Notes: generated from the letters alone by a model not told the origin. A DNA stretch of 64,000 nt from Psychrobacter sp. PL19 (GCF_017875835.1 NZ_JAGING010000001.1:248001-312000), one strand, 5' to 3'. Counted from the first letter of the stretch, positions 17,330 to 26,564 are shown. Program-made: numbers and translations.

Positions 17330-17513
17330 TCATTAGCTATTAAATAGCCTGTTACGAACTGCTGTACTATTTGATATTTGGTTGCTTGATATCAAGTTAT
17401 TTGCCACTGAGCTTATTTATACGAATGACTTGCTGCTGTATTTTTTATAATGAGTTGCTTATTGATAGGTCATTTAGTATTAAGCTGTCTATAATAAATA
17501 ACGCTAAGCACCA

Positions 17514-18035
17514 CTACAGTCGGGTATAAATATCCGTATCTTGGCCTTCGCCACCTTGCTGTTCATCAGCCCCTAAAGAAAACAAATCATAAGGCCGACC
17601 TTCGCTGCCTGGAGCGACATACTGCATGTCGCTTTCCCAACCATCAGTAGGATAACCGCCTTTGATATAACCCCCTTCAGGATAATTTTTGGCGTCGGCG
17701 GGCGGCGTAGTGAGCGCATCCAGACCTTGAGCGGTGGTGGGATAACGCGAATTATCTATTTTATACATGTCTAGTGCGTTAGATACTGTCGCTAGCGCGG
17801 TCTCTGTCGTTTTTACCCGCGCTTTATCGCTTTGTCCGACTACTTTTGGTACGACTAGGCCGGCAAGAATGGCTAAAATGACAATCACCACCATAATTTC
17901 AATCAGGGTAAAGCCAGACTGACCTTGATGCATCTGGGCTAGCGTTTGGCGACCGTCAATGGCAGAATCAGACGGCTTATTATTAATCATGCACGGCTCG
18001 ATAATATTTGGTTTGATTTGAGTATTCATGGTCAT
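17514..18035 (-). CDS. gspG: Type II secretion system major pseudopilin GspG
   Basis: Major pseudopilin of the type II secretion pseudopilus. Prepilin cleavage is at [35 protein letters not shown] with Glu at +5. The conserved GspG body follows: TALATVSNALDMYKIDNSRYPTTAQGLDAL, a GGY-KGGYPTDGW loop, PYDLFSLGADEQQGG and a C-terminal acidic calcium-binding type loop. The leader is unusually long, about 41 residues from the ATG at 18035. An in-frame ATG at 17933 would give a 7-residue leader but has no ribosome binding site, so the start is uncertain. The gene stands alone; gspF lies 600 bp upstream and gspE 8.6 kb away. Confidence 0.92.
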   Translation of the reverse strand: MTMNTQIKPNIIEPCMINNKPSDSAIDGRQTLAQMHQGQSGFTLIEIMVVIVILAILAGLVVPKVVGQSDKARVKTTETALATVSNALDMYKIDNSRYPTTAQGLDALTTPPADAKNYPEGGYIKGGYPTDGWESDMQYVAPGSEGRPYDLFSLGADEQQGGEGQDTDIYTRL

Positions 18036-18050
18036 AATAGATGTCGTCAC

Positions 18051-18663
18051 TGTTAGAAGCTGGTGCTTAAATAATGTAGAGATGAGTGCTTAAACGATTG
18101 TTACTATAGACCATGATTTTGTATTTATCTACTCTTCGCCGCGGATTATTGCCCAATCAATATCAAAATATAGCTCTTTGCATAGCCTTCGATAACACCT
18201 TTGCGCGATAGTTTAATCGTAGCGCGCTACCCTACTATTACTCTATCGTCACCCTATAGTTATTACTTAATTATGGGTACTTAAAAAGTGATAATATTAG
18301 AAGAATGCTGTTTCTAACAACATTCATTGCTAATACAAGTAATCTAATGCAGGTAACATAATACAATAAAACATAATAACGGCGACTATAGCTCAACTAC
18401 TAGATGACTGGTAGTAAAAGCAGGGGCTAGACAACAATCTACAACATTAAGAAAAAATTAAGAAACCTAAATATAGGTTAAGATTAATTATTAAATCAGA
18501 AATAAATAGCAAAATTAATTTGGCATAAGGGCAGCGAGGGGATAGGTTTTAGAAGCCACAACTGAACGCCTAGAATTGTACAATAATAGGGTAACAGCTA
18601 AGAAGCCTTTTCTAAAATAGCAACGTAATAAAAATTAGAATTTAGCGTAATACGGAGTTGAAC
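18051..18663. other. Gene-free interval between gspF and gspG
   Basis: About 610 bp, AT-rich, with stops in all frames. A near-perfect hairpin (GAATGCTGTT / AACAACATTC) lies near 18303-18326 without a U-run. I see no RNA gene or protein here; it presumably holds the gspG promoter. Confidence 0.5.
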
Positions 18664-19866
18664 TTAACCTGCTAGATCGTTCATATTCACAATCGGTAAC
18701 ATCACCGCCATCACGATAATCATGACTACCACACCCATCAAGACTAACATCAGTGGTTCAAGTAACGACAATAAGGTACTGATGAAGTTGGTTGCTTCGG
18801 CTTCTTGCATATTAGCTGCTCGGCTTAGCATACTCTCAAGCTCACCTGAATTCTCACCACTTTTGATCATTTGCACCATCATCGGTGGAAAATATCGCGA
18901 TTTATCAAGCTGGCTGGACAAGCTTGCGCCTTCCGTTACTCTATCAGCGGCATGGATAATAGTTTTTTGAATATGTAGATTGGTCGTGACCGCCGCCCCA
19001 ATGTGTAATGCTTCTATCAAGGGCACGCCTGAGCGCACCAATATTGCAAGAGTACTGGCAAAACGTGCCGCGTTGAGACCTTTAGAAAGTCGAGCCAATA
19101 TCGGTAATTTAAGTACAATGCTATCTATGGTCAGCTTACCCGCTTGGGTTTGAGCAAAGCGATAAGACAAAAAAGCCGCACCACCTAATACCAGTAGCAT
19201 TAGCCACCACCACTGAGTGATGACATTTGACAAGGTAAGCACTATTTGAGTAATCAAGGGTAGCGCTTGCTCGGACTGCTCAAATACCTTGACAATTTTG
19301 GGCACCACAAAGCTCATCAGCCCCATGATTACGCTTACTGCCATTACCATCAGCACTATGGGATAAACCATGGCGCCTTGGATTTTCTTTTGTAGGGCAA
19401 AGCGATTTTCAGTGTAATCTGCCAGCTGATTTAAAATGAGATCCAAATGACCAGACTTTTCGCCAGCAGCAATAGTGGCGATATATAGGGGCGGAAAGCT
19501 AGCGGCCTGCTCTAAGGCGCGTGCTAGGGTTAAGCCTTCTAGGACGTACGAGCGCACAGCAAGCATTAAAGACTTAATGTGGGTTTTTGGCGATTGCTTG
19601 GCGACTGCTGCCAAGGTTTCTTCAAGGGGAATACCAGCCGCCAGCAACACTGACAGCTGCCGGGTTAATAGGGCCATCTCATAAGCAGAGGGTTTTTTAT
19701 GGCGGCTCTTATTCCGGCTTTGCTTATCATGAACCGCGCTGACTTCGACTGGTGTCCAGTGTTTGTCCCGCAGCTGCTGACGCACTTGCCGCGCAGAATC
19801 CCCTTCGAGCAAGCCTTTTTGGGCCCCGCCTTGGTCATCAAGCGCTTTAAAATGATAAGCAGTCAT
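18664..19866 (-). CDS. gspF: Type II secretion system inner membrane platform protein GspF
   Basis: A 400-residue polytopic protein that anchors the secretion ATPase. It opens with YHFKALDDQGGAQKGLLEGDSARQVRQQLRDK, the GspF N-terminal signature. Two homologous cytoplasmic T2SSF domains follow (about 65-190 with LLTRQLSVLLAAGIPLEETL, and 265-390 with FASTLAILVRSGVPLIEAL). Transmembrane helices lie near 165-190, 213-240 and 370-395. Length matches the family. Its usual partners gspE and gspG are not adjacent. Confidence 0.93.
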   Translation of the reverse strand: MTAYHFKALDDQGGAQKGLLEGDSARQVRQQLRDKHWTPVEVSAVHDKQSRNKSRHKKPSAYEMALLTRQLSVLLAAGIPLEETLAAVAKQSPKTHIKSLMLAVRSYVLEGLTLARALEQAASFPPLYIATIAAGEKSGHLDLILNQLADYTENRFALQKKIQGAMVYPIVLMVMAVSVIMGLMSFVVPKIVKVFEQSEQALPLITQIVLTLSNVITQWWWLMLLVLGGAAFLSYRFAQTQAGKLTIDSIVLKLPILARLSKGLNAARFASTLAILVRSGVPLIEALHIGAAVTTNLHIQKTIIHAADRVTEGASLSSQLDKSRYFPPMMVQMIKSGENSGELESMLSRAANMQEAEATNFISTLLSLLEPLMLVLMGVVVMIIVMAVMLPIVNMNDLAG

Positions 19867-19976
19867 AGCGGCAGATGTCCTAGGGCGGTCAAAAACAGAC
19901 AGTATAGGGGTGGTTATTTTTAGCGGTACTCAATGTAGTAATGATAAGTGTCGTAAAAACAAGTAGAGTTGTACAT

Positions 19977-21059
19977 TTAGAACAGCGGTGTGGAATCGCT
20001 ACTATCCGGCATCAACCCTTGCAATAACAACACATCTAAATGCTGTTGTTGTAATTTTTTATCGAAGTCATTGACCTCAGCGATTAGCATTTTTTCAATA
20101 CGCTTATCAGTAGCATAGACACTGAGGCGGGCGCAGATAACGGCCAACTGATAGATACGTTTTTTACAGTAGCTGTCCAGCCCTTGTAGCAACCGCACCA
20201 TGTGCGGGGTCTCCAGACTGGCATAATCATAATCGCCAACGACTTGCTCACCCAGCGTAGTGACGCCATAGCTGATAGACAAATGAGCAAAGAAATAGCA
20301 GCTGAATAAATAGCCAACCACATGACCGATATAATAACCGCGATCATAAGTGAAACTACTGACCCCAAAATGACCCAACACATAGCTGTTAAGACTGGCT
20401 TGGTCTTGGATAGGCTTGGGATGCTTAAGCTTACCTACGGTAGGAAAGCGTAGCGGATTATGACCATCTTGAGTAGCGAGCTGCCAACCTGCTGGCTGCT
20501 GGGCGGGCATATGACTCACAATGTCAGCGATAATGTCATCAACCACATGCAACTGTTGCCATAAACGCTCTAGCGGTTCGGTATCAAGCAAACCACGCTT
20601 ATCGAGCTGCTGTGCAAGCATATAGTGCTGATATTCTACGAACTGAGTTTTGATGGTTTGCACCAAATAAGTCGGGCGTGTATTGGCAGACGCTAGATAT
20701 AATAGCTGCGTACGCTGATGCTGCGTACGGTAGAGCGCCACCCGTTGGCTTGCGACACTAGTCTCGCTAGTATCATTAGTCAGGCTTTGATTGGCAGATA
20801 TTTGAGCAGAAGCGCTGTTAGCAGATAATGTTTCAGTAGACGCGGCTTCAGTAGATTTCACCACAGCAGACTGCAACGTAAATAGCGCTAATAAAGTAGC
20901 TTTATCAGGTATTATAGGCGGGCTATTTTGTTGCTTATGCTGCGGCACATTCTTTGGATTGTACGGATTACTTTTAAGTTCGTCTTCATCTACAGCAGAC
21001 GCAACAAGGCCTTGTTGGCTACTTGGCTTAAAAATTGGATTAAAGGTCGGTTGGGTCAT
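19977..21059 (-). CDS. Protein of unknown function
   Basis: A 360-residue protein I do not recognise. Residues 1-115 are hydrophilic and low in complexity (Ser/Thr/Gln-rich, with SANSASAQISANQSL), probably disordered. Residues 115-360 look mainly helical and contain RTQLLYLASANTRPTYLVQTIKTQFVEYQHYMLAQQ, then YYIGHVVGYLFSCYFFAHLSISYGV, a short aromatic hydrophobic segment that may be a buried helix rather than a membrane span. There is no signal peptide. It lies 110 bp upstream of gspF on the same strand and could share its transcript, but nothing shows a secretion role. No ribosome binding site stands out. Confidence 0.6.
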   Translation of the reverse strand: MTQPTFNPIFKPSSQQGLVASAVDEDELKSNPYNPKNVPQHKQQNSPPIIPDKATLLALFTLQSAVVKSTEAASTETLSANSASAQISANQSLTNDTSETSVASQRVALYRTQHQRTQLLYLASANTRPTYLVQTIKTQFVEYQHYMLAQQLDKRGLLDTEPLERLWQQLHVVDDIIADIVSHMPAQQPAGWQLATQDGHNPLRFPTVGKLKHPKPIQDQASLNSYVLGHFGVSSFTYDRGYYIGHVVGYLFSCYFFAHLSISYGVTTLGEQVVGDYDYASLETPHMVRLLQGLDSYCKKRIYQLAVICARLSVYATDKRIEKMLIAEVNDFDKKLQQQHLDVLLLQGLMPDSSDSTPLF

Positions 21060-21542
21060 AGCATACTATTACCAGCAGAAAATAAACGTCACCCGAATGA
21101 CACGGTATTACCATAAAAACGAGCTACCCCGCCTAGGCGACTGACTACTATATAGTACCTGAACCTAAGCAAATTGTCAGCTTTGCAGCCTCCAAGAAAT
21201 GATTGGCAACAAAATACCCTCAAAGCCTACTTTTCAAAGACTTATTCTCGAAGAATCACTCTTAAAAAATCATTCTCAAAAAAAAGAGCATTAGAGCATT
21301 AAGGTCATTTGATATATAGTTAAAATACCTTAAAAACGCGATGATACTGCTGGTATAAGCTTTTTGCCGCCTCTGTCTGCGTAGGCACAGCAAGCAAGAA
21401 AAACGTATGCCAGCAGTAGGTTATGTATCGATATTACTTTTCATTGACTATATAAACGTAGAAATAGGCGCTATGGCCAAAAGACAGGCACAAAAAAATG
21501 CCAAATATGGCACTGACTGTGTAAATGAGGGGATAAAAAATA
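21060..21542. other. Intergenic region with a MITE-like copy
   Basis: About 480 bp between the tRNA cluster and the unknown gene. It holds repeat copy B (21313-21453) and a run of A-rich near-repeats (AAGAATCACTCTTAAAAAATCATTCTCAAAAAA type) at about 21247-21285. No gene is supported. Confidence 0.6.
21313..21453. mobile_element. MITE-like palindromic repeat, copy B
   Basis: Core arms TACTGCTGGTATA (21345-21357) and TATGCCAGCAGTA (21406-21418) flank GCCTCTGTCTGCGTAGGCACA and GCAAGCAAGAAAAA. Outer ends begin TATATAGTT and finish GACTATATA. The right flank (ATGTATCGATATTACTTTTC) recurs at 48683-48705 and, inverted, at 54583-54617. The element lies about 90 bp downstream of the last tRNA. Confidence 0.85.
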
Positions 21543-21619
21543 TGGGGCGACTGATGGGACTCGAACCCACGACAACCGAGATCACAACCCGGGGCTCTAC
21601 CAACTGAGCTACAACCGCC
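21543..21619 (-). tRNA. tRNA-His (GTG)
   Basis: A 77-nt cloverleaf with encoded CCA. It has an 8-bp acceptor including the extra G-1 paired with C73, which is diagnostic for histidine tRNA. The anticodon loop TTGTGAT gives GTG, and the T-arm is GTGGGTTCGAGTCCCA. It is the third and last gene of the Pro-Arg-His cluster. Confidence 0.97.
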
Positions 21620-21658
21620 ATAACTATTGCCAATAATAGGCAAGATTTTCAGGCTAAA

Positions 21659-21735
21659 TGGTGCGCCTGGCAGGATTCGAACCTGCGGCCACCTCCTTAG
21701 AAGGGAGATGCTCTATCCAGCTGAGCTACAGGCGC
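21659..21735 (-). tRNA. tRNA-Arg (TCT)
   Basis: A 77-nt cloverleaf with acceptor GCGCCTG/CAGGCGC, discriminator A and encoded CCA. The anticodon loop CTTCTAA reads TCT (AGA codons). It is the middle gene of the cluster, 39 bp from tRNA-His. Confidence 0.96.
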
Positions 21736-21812
21736 TCTTAAGGGCTTTTTATATATTCAGGCTACAGTCAAAATACATATACTAAAATATCACAGACTAA
21801 ACCATTATACAT

Positions 21813-21833
21813 AAAAAAAAGCCTGTAAGGCTC
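21813..21833 (-). terminator. Hairpin with U-run between tRNA-Pro and tRNA-Arg
   Basis: On the minus strand, AGCCT-tac-AGGCT is followed by eight T. It lies between two tRNA genes of one apparent transcript, so it may be a partial attenuator or a processing hairpin rather than a full stop. Confidence 0.6.
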
Positions 21834-21843
21834 TTAAAATAGA

Positions 21844-21920
<77 letters not shown>

Positions 21921-22008
21921 ATGTACTCTATTATCTCGATAGTTTATTGATTAACTGGTCGTTGGCATTGCCGCTAACTGGTTAATGTTCCTCGCTATCG
22001 AGGTGCAC

Positions 22009-22037
22009 ATATTAAAGGGTAAGGTAGCTTGTGTCAA
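22009..22037 (-). promoter_or_regulatory. Sigma-70 promoter of the tRNA cluster
   Basis: On the minus strand: a perfect -35 TTGACA, a 17-bp spacer and -10 TAATAT. It is about 90 bp upstream of tRNA-Pro. A small palindrome CCTCG-ATAG-CGAGG follows at 21990-22003, near the expected start of transcription. Confidence 0.8.
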
Positions 22038-22165
22038 CAGCTATTTTTGATTAATTTAATAAACTTGCCTAAATTTTATATAACTGTAGAGAAACACTGT
22101 TCCAGCAGGAAAAATTTTACTCAGCGGTATCGTTAGGGAGGGCAGTTTTCATCTAGTAACAGTCA

Positions 22166-23878
22166 TTACTCGTTGTTTAAATCATTGTTTAAGTCACTGT
22201 TTAGGCCGCTGTCCAAATTTTGCTGCGGCCAACCATTAGGTGTTCCAGTCAGGACATTAAACGGCATTAGCCATAGCTTAGCGTAACTTGCATTATCGCT
22301 ACCCCCACTATCCAGGTAGCTCTGTTGACTTAACGCTAGCGGTTGCCGAGTGTTGTCTGTTACCGGATATACCAGCCAGACTTGCTGTGCCTGATAGGCC
22401 TGCGCATAACTGCTCAACTGATAAGCATCACTAGCGCTGATAGCACCTGAGTGAGACAAGTGTTTCCATTTAATATCAATAACATGGCTGTGAACGCGGC
22501 TACAAATATGCGAATTATCGGCTATAGCGTCATTAACATCGGCATGATAAATCAATAAGTCAGGACGGATAGATAAGCGTGCTTGACCTGTCATATCACT
22601 GAGCCACAGCCGTTGCGGTTGATATAATGCTTGATAAACAGGATCAAGCTGACTGAATATCCTCGCTATACGCTGACTGGCCCATTGCTCAAAGGCCTGA
22701 TTCATATCAATTAATAAACATAATCGCGGCGGTGTTATGGCTTGTCTTAGTAAGGTTTGGGTATTGATCCCACTACCAGAGTCTGAACTTGACTGCTGTA
22801 ATAACCAATAGGCCAAGTCTAATAATTGCTGCACTGATTGTAATTGCTGTTGCTGCAACGGCTGAGCGTTGAGTTGACGCTTTGCTTGCTGATATATCTG
22901 CTCTAATGACCGCCGCTCATGATGACTAAGCGCTGCAATCTGTCGCCACGGGGACAATGCTGCAGAAAATAATGTTGCTTGTGCATAACTGTGATCAGGG
23001 CTGGCATGGTGTTTATAATAATTTTTATTGTCGGCGCTCTGATTCTCGGTGCTTTGATTATCGATGTTTTGATTATCGATGTTTTGATTATTGATGTTTT
23101 GATTATCAATAAAACTTGAGTGCTTAAGCTTGGATTGACCATAGCTTAATCCCCCCTGCACCATTGCTTCGATTAGCAGCAATGCACTTTTGATCAATCG
23201 ATTACTCAACATATCTGGGCTCAGGACGCTAGTCTCACACATAAACTTGTGCGGTTGAGTACTGTTGCGCCGTAGTTGCTCCTTAATGAGCAGTTTGCCT
23301 TGAAGTGAGGACTGATTATGAATCTGCGCCTGATAATGCTTAATAGGCTGATAACGAGACAGACGCTGTAAAAACTGCGCGACCAACCACTGCGATAGCG
23401 GCGGTGCTGGTATCGGTAAAGGCGCTACATTATTACTCAATTGACCTAAGTTTTTGGTATTAGGCCGCTTGCGGTTATTGCCATCAGTCAAATCTGACAG
23501 CATACGCTGTACCCATTGACGAGTCTGTAAAATATCACTGTGGTTTCTAGGCTGCCGTGTGCCTTGTTCTCCGACAGGCTTGGGCAATATTTCAAGAGTC
23601 AGGCCACTAGGCAGTAAAATAAGTCCAATATAGTGACCCACTTTAAGCTGCCATTGTCCGCGTTGGCGCTTAATACTAAATACTGCGAACTCTTGGGTGA
23701 GCAGCCATGTAAAGTCAGAATCTTGTGCAAAATCATGACTGGTTAAACGTTGATGCTCGAATACAGTGATGATCAATGCATCAGAGGTATAAGGGGTATC
23801 AGGGGTATCAGGGGTATAAGGAGTATCGATACTTAACATAGGCTTATTTGCAGAATCATTTTGATTGCTATTCATCAT
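22166..23878 (-). CDS. mcrC: McrC-like nuclease subunit of a McrBC-type restriction system
   Basis: A 570-residue partner of the adjacent McrB-like GTPase/ATPase. The N-terminal half (residues 35-130 with VFEHQRL, GLILLPSGLTLEILPKP) matches the McrC substrate-channel region. The C-terminal PD-(D/E)xK nuclease shows RPDLLIY (near 445) and VIDIKWK (near 470), supplying the D...DxK residues. McrC stimulates McrB and cuts modified DNA. Two low-complexity inserts are unusual: a TPDTPYTSD-type repeat at residues 18-33, and an Asn/Gln-rich repeat of NIDNQ units at about 258-285. The start follows the mcrB stop by 9 bp, consistent with translational coupling; no clear ribosome binding site is seen. 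Confidence 0.88.
   Translation of the reverse strand: MMNSNQNDSANKPMLSIDTPYTPDTPDTPYTSDALIITVFEHQRLTSHDFAQDSDFTWLLTQEFAVFSIKRQRGQWQLKVGHYIGLILLPSGLTLEILPKPVGEQGTRQPRNHSDILQTRQWVQRMLSDLTDGNNRKRPNTKNLGQLSNNVAPLPIPAPPLSQWLVAQFLQRLSRYQPIKHYQAQIHNQSSLQGKLLIKEQLRRNSTQPHKFMCETSVLSPDMLSNRLIKSALLLIEAMVQGGLSYGQSKLKHSSFIDNQNINNQNIDNQNIDNQSTENQSADNKNYYKHHASPDHSYAQATLFSAALSPWRQIAALSHHERRSLEQIYQQAKRQLNAQPLQQQQLQSVQQLLDLAYWLLQQSSSDSGSGINTQTLLRQAITPPRLCLLIDMNQAFEQWASQRIARIFSQLDPVYQALYQPQRLWLSDMTGQARLSIRPDLLIYHADVNDAIADNSHICSRVHSHVIDIKWKHLSHSGAISASDAYQLSSYAQAYQAQQVWLVYPVTDNTRQPLALSQQSYLDSGGSDNASYAKLWLMPFNVLTGTPNGWPQQNLDSGLNSDLNNDLNNE
23029..23113. repeat. In-frame tandem repeat inside mcrC
   Basis: Units of about 15 bp (TGTTTTGATTATCGA type on the plus strand) repeat several times, encoding NINNQ, NIDNQ, NIDNQ, STENQ and SADNK on the minus strand. 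Units are multiples of three, so copy-number change would keep the frame. Confidence 0.85.
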
Positions 23879-23887
23879 TTATAGTGA

Positions 23888-25312
23888 TTAATACAGGCGT
23901 TGATAGATAGAGGACAGCACGAACTCACCAGTGTTTGCGACAAGGTCTGGATTAACTCTATACCCACCAGTGCTCATCGACTGGCCTAAAAAGGCATTTT
24001 GACCTGCGAACATTGGGGCTTGAGCTTTGATATTAGGCTGGTTATTGAGAGGGTCGTCTGTCGCCACCTGGTTATCCTGGATAAACTGTGCGCTATAGGG
24101 CTGCTGCTCGTCTTTAAACAGGTACTGTAAAATGGCGATTTGCCCGCCAGCGGCTTGCGCTAACTGCGGAATAACCTGTTCAACCAATACCGACTGCAGC
24201 TGACTTAAATTCTGTACTGAGAACAAAAACGCATGGCCTAATTGTGCTTCCTGACCTAGGGTTTGCATAATGCGCTGGTTTAAGCCAGATAACAGCTTGG
24301 CCAAATCAATCGCTGCTGACTTCTGCTCTGCCGAATTTTCATAAACATTGATACTGGGTAATAGCTCTGGCTGCGGCGGACAGTCAATAAAACGAAAACG
24401 CCGACGCAAGGCCATATCGAGTGGCGCTAACGAATGATCTTGAGTATTCATAGTGGCGTAAATATCGACATTCGCAGGGACGCTAAACGGACGCCCAGAA
24501 TAAGCCAGATTAACTTGCATCGCATTTGGTAATCCGCTGCGTTTGTCTGCTTCGATCAAACTGAGTAGCTCGCCAAATACCCGAGAAACGTTGGCACGAT
24601 TGATTTCATCGATCAATATTGCATAGCGCTGTTCAGGATCTCGAGCAGCGCGCTGACACAATGCCAAAAACGCCCCATCTTGGATATCGTAGCTGATTTG
24701 TGCTTGTCTATTGATGCCAATCACAGGCCGAATGCCTTCTACAAACTCTTCATAACCATAGGCTTGGTGGAAGCTAACCATACTGAAGCGCTGCTTACTA
24801 AGACCCTGATTGTGCTTGGTTATATTGTCACGCTGTGCTTGCTTAAATTCTGTTAGCTGCTGCGATAACGTCGTTAATAGCGCCATACTCTCTGGTAATA
24901 GATACCATGCCCCGCTCTCATCTTTATCGAAATAAGCTTGGCTGGCTCGGTTTTTATAAGTCACCGTTTGCGACGTTACAGAACTGTGTATTTGCAGCAC
25001 TGACCATGCGGTGTTGCTTAAGTTTTTGTCGCGAGAATTTTGTGCCGCTTTGGCAATAAAAAATTCGTGAGCAACAATCTCAGGAACCTTGACCAGGTCC
25101 TGATGCTCAGTTTTAAATTCTAAAAATATCAAGCACAATACGTCACGCCAGCTTAAATCTTGTAGTAACTGTGCGAGCATCTGGTCATCGTCCGCTGTAG
25201 GAAAATAATCGGTGTATTGCTTGGCAATTTGTAACAAGCGGTAGGTTTTACCAGTACCAGCGACCCCAGTATAAATAATATTTACAGCGTCATTGATGGA
25301 CAGGTCATTCAT
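23888..25312 (-). CDS. mcrB: McrB-like AAA+ GTPase/ATPase of a McrBC-type restriction system
   Basis: A 474-residue motor subunit. Walker A GVAGTGKT is at 16-23. The McrB-specific FHQAYGYEEFVEGIRPV is at 180-196, Walker B ILIDEINRAN at 231-240, sensor ATMNT at 285-289, and an arginine-rich segment DMALRRRFRF at 298-307. Unlike E. coli McrB there is no N-terminal methylcytosine-binding domain: the AAA+ module starts at residue 10. Instead about 100 residues (50-150) are inserted between Walker A and the FHQAYGYEEF motif, with VPEIVAHEFF, KNLSNTAWSVLQIHS and AYFDKDESGAWYLL, resembling a winged-helix-type module. How it selects DNA is therefore open. It is first in a two-gene operon with mcrC. 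Confidence 0.9.
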   Translation of the reverse strand: MNDLSINDAVNIIYTGVAGTGKTYRLLQIAKQYTDYFPTADDDQMLAQLLQDLSWRDVLCLIFLEFKTEHQDLVKVPEIVAHEFFIAKAAQNSRDKNLSNTAWSVLQIHSSVTSQTVTYKNRASQAYFDKDESGAWYLLPESMALLTTLSQQLTEFKQAQRDNITKHNQGLSKQRFSMVSFHQAYGYEEFVEGIRPVIGINRQAQISYDIQDGAFLALCQRAARDPEQRYAILIDEINRANVSRVFGELLSLIEADKRSGLPNAMQVNLAYSGRPFSVPANVDIYATMNTQDHSLAPLDMALRRRFRFIDCPPQPELLPSINVYENSAEQKSAAIDLAKLLSGLNQRIMQTLGQEAQLGHAFLFSVQNLSQLQSVLVEQVIPQLAQAAGGQIAILQYLFKDEQQPYSAQFIQDNQVATDDPLNNQPNIKAQAPMFAGQNAFLGQSMSTGGYRVNPDLVANTGEFVLSSIYQRLY

Positions 25313-25841
25313 AACTTAACTCAGCACTAAAAAAGGGTTAAAAACAAAGCAGTAAAAATATGCATACTGTTTTTTGATAGGATTACCGATGTGATGTCAT
25401 AAGGGTAAGCGAGCAGGCTTGGGGGCTTGCGAACAAAGAATTTGAGCCTTGTCCTTCCAATCCATATACCAGCTAACGATCATTTTTATGTACGGTGGCA
25501 GATGACACTCAAGAGCCATCCAGATACATTTCTACACGTCCACTACTATCAGTTACCTTACTATTATTTTATGACTGTAGCAGTTTATGGTAATAATAGC
25601 AGGCATGCTTAAGTTAATGTACCATAGTTAACAACAGCCTTAAGCGGTCTCAAAAGACAGTTACTTAGAGCATAGATGCTATCTTGACCCTGTATCGAGT
25701 TCGATATAACGGCCAAAAGTTAATATCAGTTGATTATTTTTGATCAATCGTATTATCGTTGAACTCTGCTCAACCCCTGTTTTATCTAAATGCCTGTTTT
25801 ATTTAAGCGATTGCCCCCTAATTCAAGTTGAGGAATTTTGT
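25313..25841. other. Intergenic region between mcrB and the DUF4442 gene
   Basis: About 530 bp containing the divergent promoters of mcrBC (minus) and the DUF4442 gene (plus). Short ORFs here lack ribosome binding sites and recognisable sequence; I see no gene. Confidence 0.5.
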
Positions 25842-26552
25842 ATGTCAGGATTACTAAAAAAGTTACCAGCCAAGCTGTCTACTAAATTGCCAGCCAAGAT
25901 ATCTGACGCCCTCAGTCCAACTGCAGAACCAAACAGTACGCTCAAACCCATAAACAATCAATTTACCAAGTTGTTATCGGTCACTAAGTATTTACCTACG
26001 GGTGCGCGCTCTACTATTTTATCCAAAGCCTTTGGCAAGGTCGTACCGTATGTGGGCACGACTGGTGTTTATTACGAAACAGTAGACCCTAATAAAGTGG
26101 TGGTCAGTCTAAATAATAGCAAAGCAGTCCAAAACCATATTGGCTCTATCCATGCGGTTGCCATTACCCTACTGGCCGAGACTGCCACTGGTTTTATATT
26201 GGGACTGAACCTACCTTCCGATCGAGTACTATTGGTTAAGTCCTACTCAGTCAATTTTTATCGCCCACTTAAAAAAGGTCAGGTTGCCGCTGTTGCTACT
26301 TTGTCTGACGAGCAACGCTTAGATATCTTGAATACGCCTAAAGGCGAAATGGTCATTCCCTGTGTCATAAATGACCGCGAGTCTGATAGTGATCGTGACC
26401 CCATCACCGTTGAAATGACCTGGGCCTGGGTACCTAAAGCTGAGCTAGAAGCGCGTCGCCAAGGCAAAAAAGACAGTGCCTCATCGACTACTCAGAACAT
26501 TGATGACTATAAAGGTGAGAATGAAAATGTTAGTGCGAATACAACAAATTAA
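25842..26552 (+). CDS. DUF4442 hotdog-fold (thioesterase-like) protein
   Basis: A 236-residue protein whose residues 45-205 resemble the DUF4442/PaaI-like hotdog family: LLSVTKYLPTGARSTILSKAFGKVVPYVGTTGVYYE, then NHIGSIHAVAITLLAETATGFILGLNLP, where the NHIGSIHA segment marks the central helix of the fold. Hydrolysis or binding of acyl-CoA is inferred from fold only. The first 30 residues are Lys/Pro/Ala-rich (KLPAKLSTKLPAK repeats) and the C-terminal tail is Asn/Asp-rich. The ATG at 25842 is chosen for GAGGA 7 nt upstream; the frame is open further upstream to 25740. It is monocistronic. Confidence 0.72.
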   Translation: MSGLLKKLPAKLSTKLPAKISDALSPTAEPNSTLKPINNQFTKLLSVTKYLPTGARSTILSKAFGKVVPYVGTTGVYYETVDPNKVVVSLNNSKAVQNHIGSIHAVAITLLAETATGFILGLNLPSDRVLLVKSYSVNFYRPLKKGQVAAVATLSDEQRLDILNTPKGEMVIPCVINDRESDSDRDPITVEMTWAWVPKAELEARRQGKKDSASSTTQNIDDYKGENENVSANTTN

Positions 26553-26564
26553 TTCCTAGAGACA

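Larger units (their letters stand above)
17070..17513. other. Intergenic region with two simple-sequence arrays
   Basis: About 440 bp without a gene between gspG and the DsbD-alpha gene. It contains the ATTGCT hexamer array and the 14-bp array listed separately. It would hold the promoter for the DsbD-alpha/dsbD pair and the 3' flank of gspG. Confidence 0.6.

Noticed and set aside
25427-25612. Small ORF between mcrB and the DUF4442 gene
   Set aside because: No ribosome binding site and no plausible protein features in an otherwise AT-rich promoter region.
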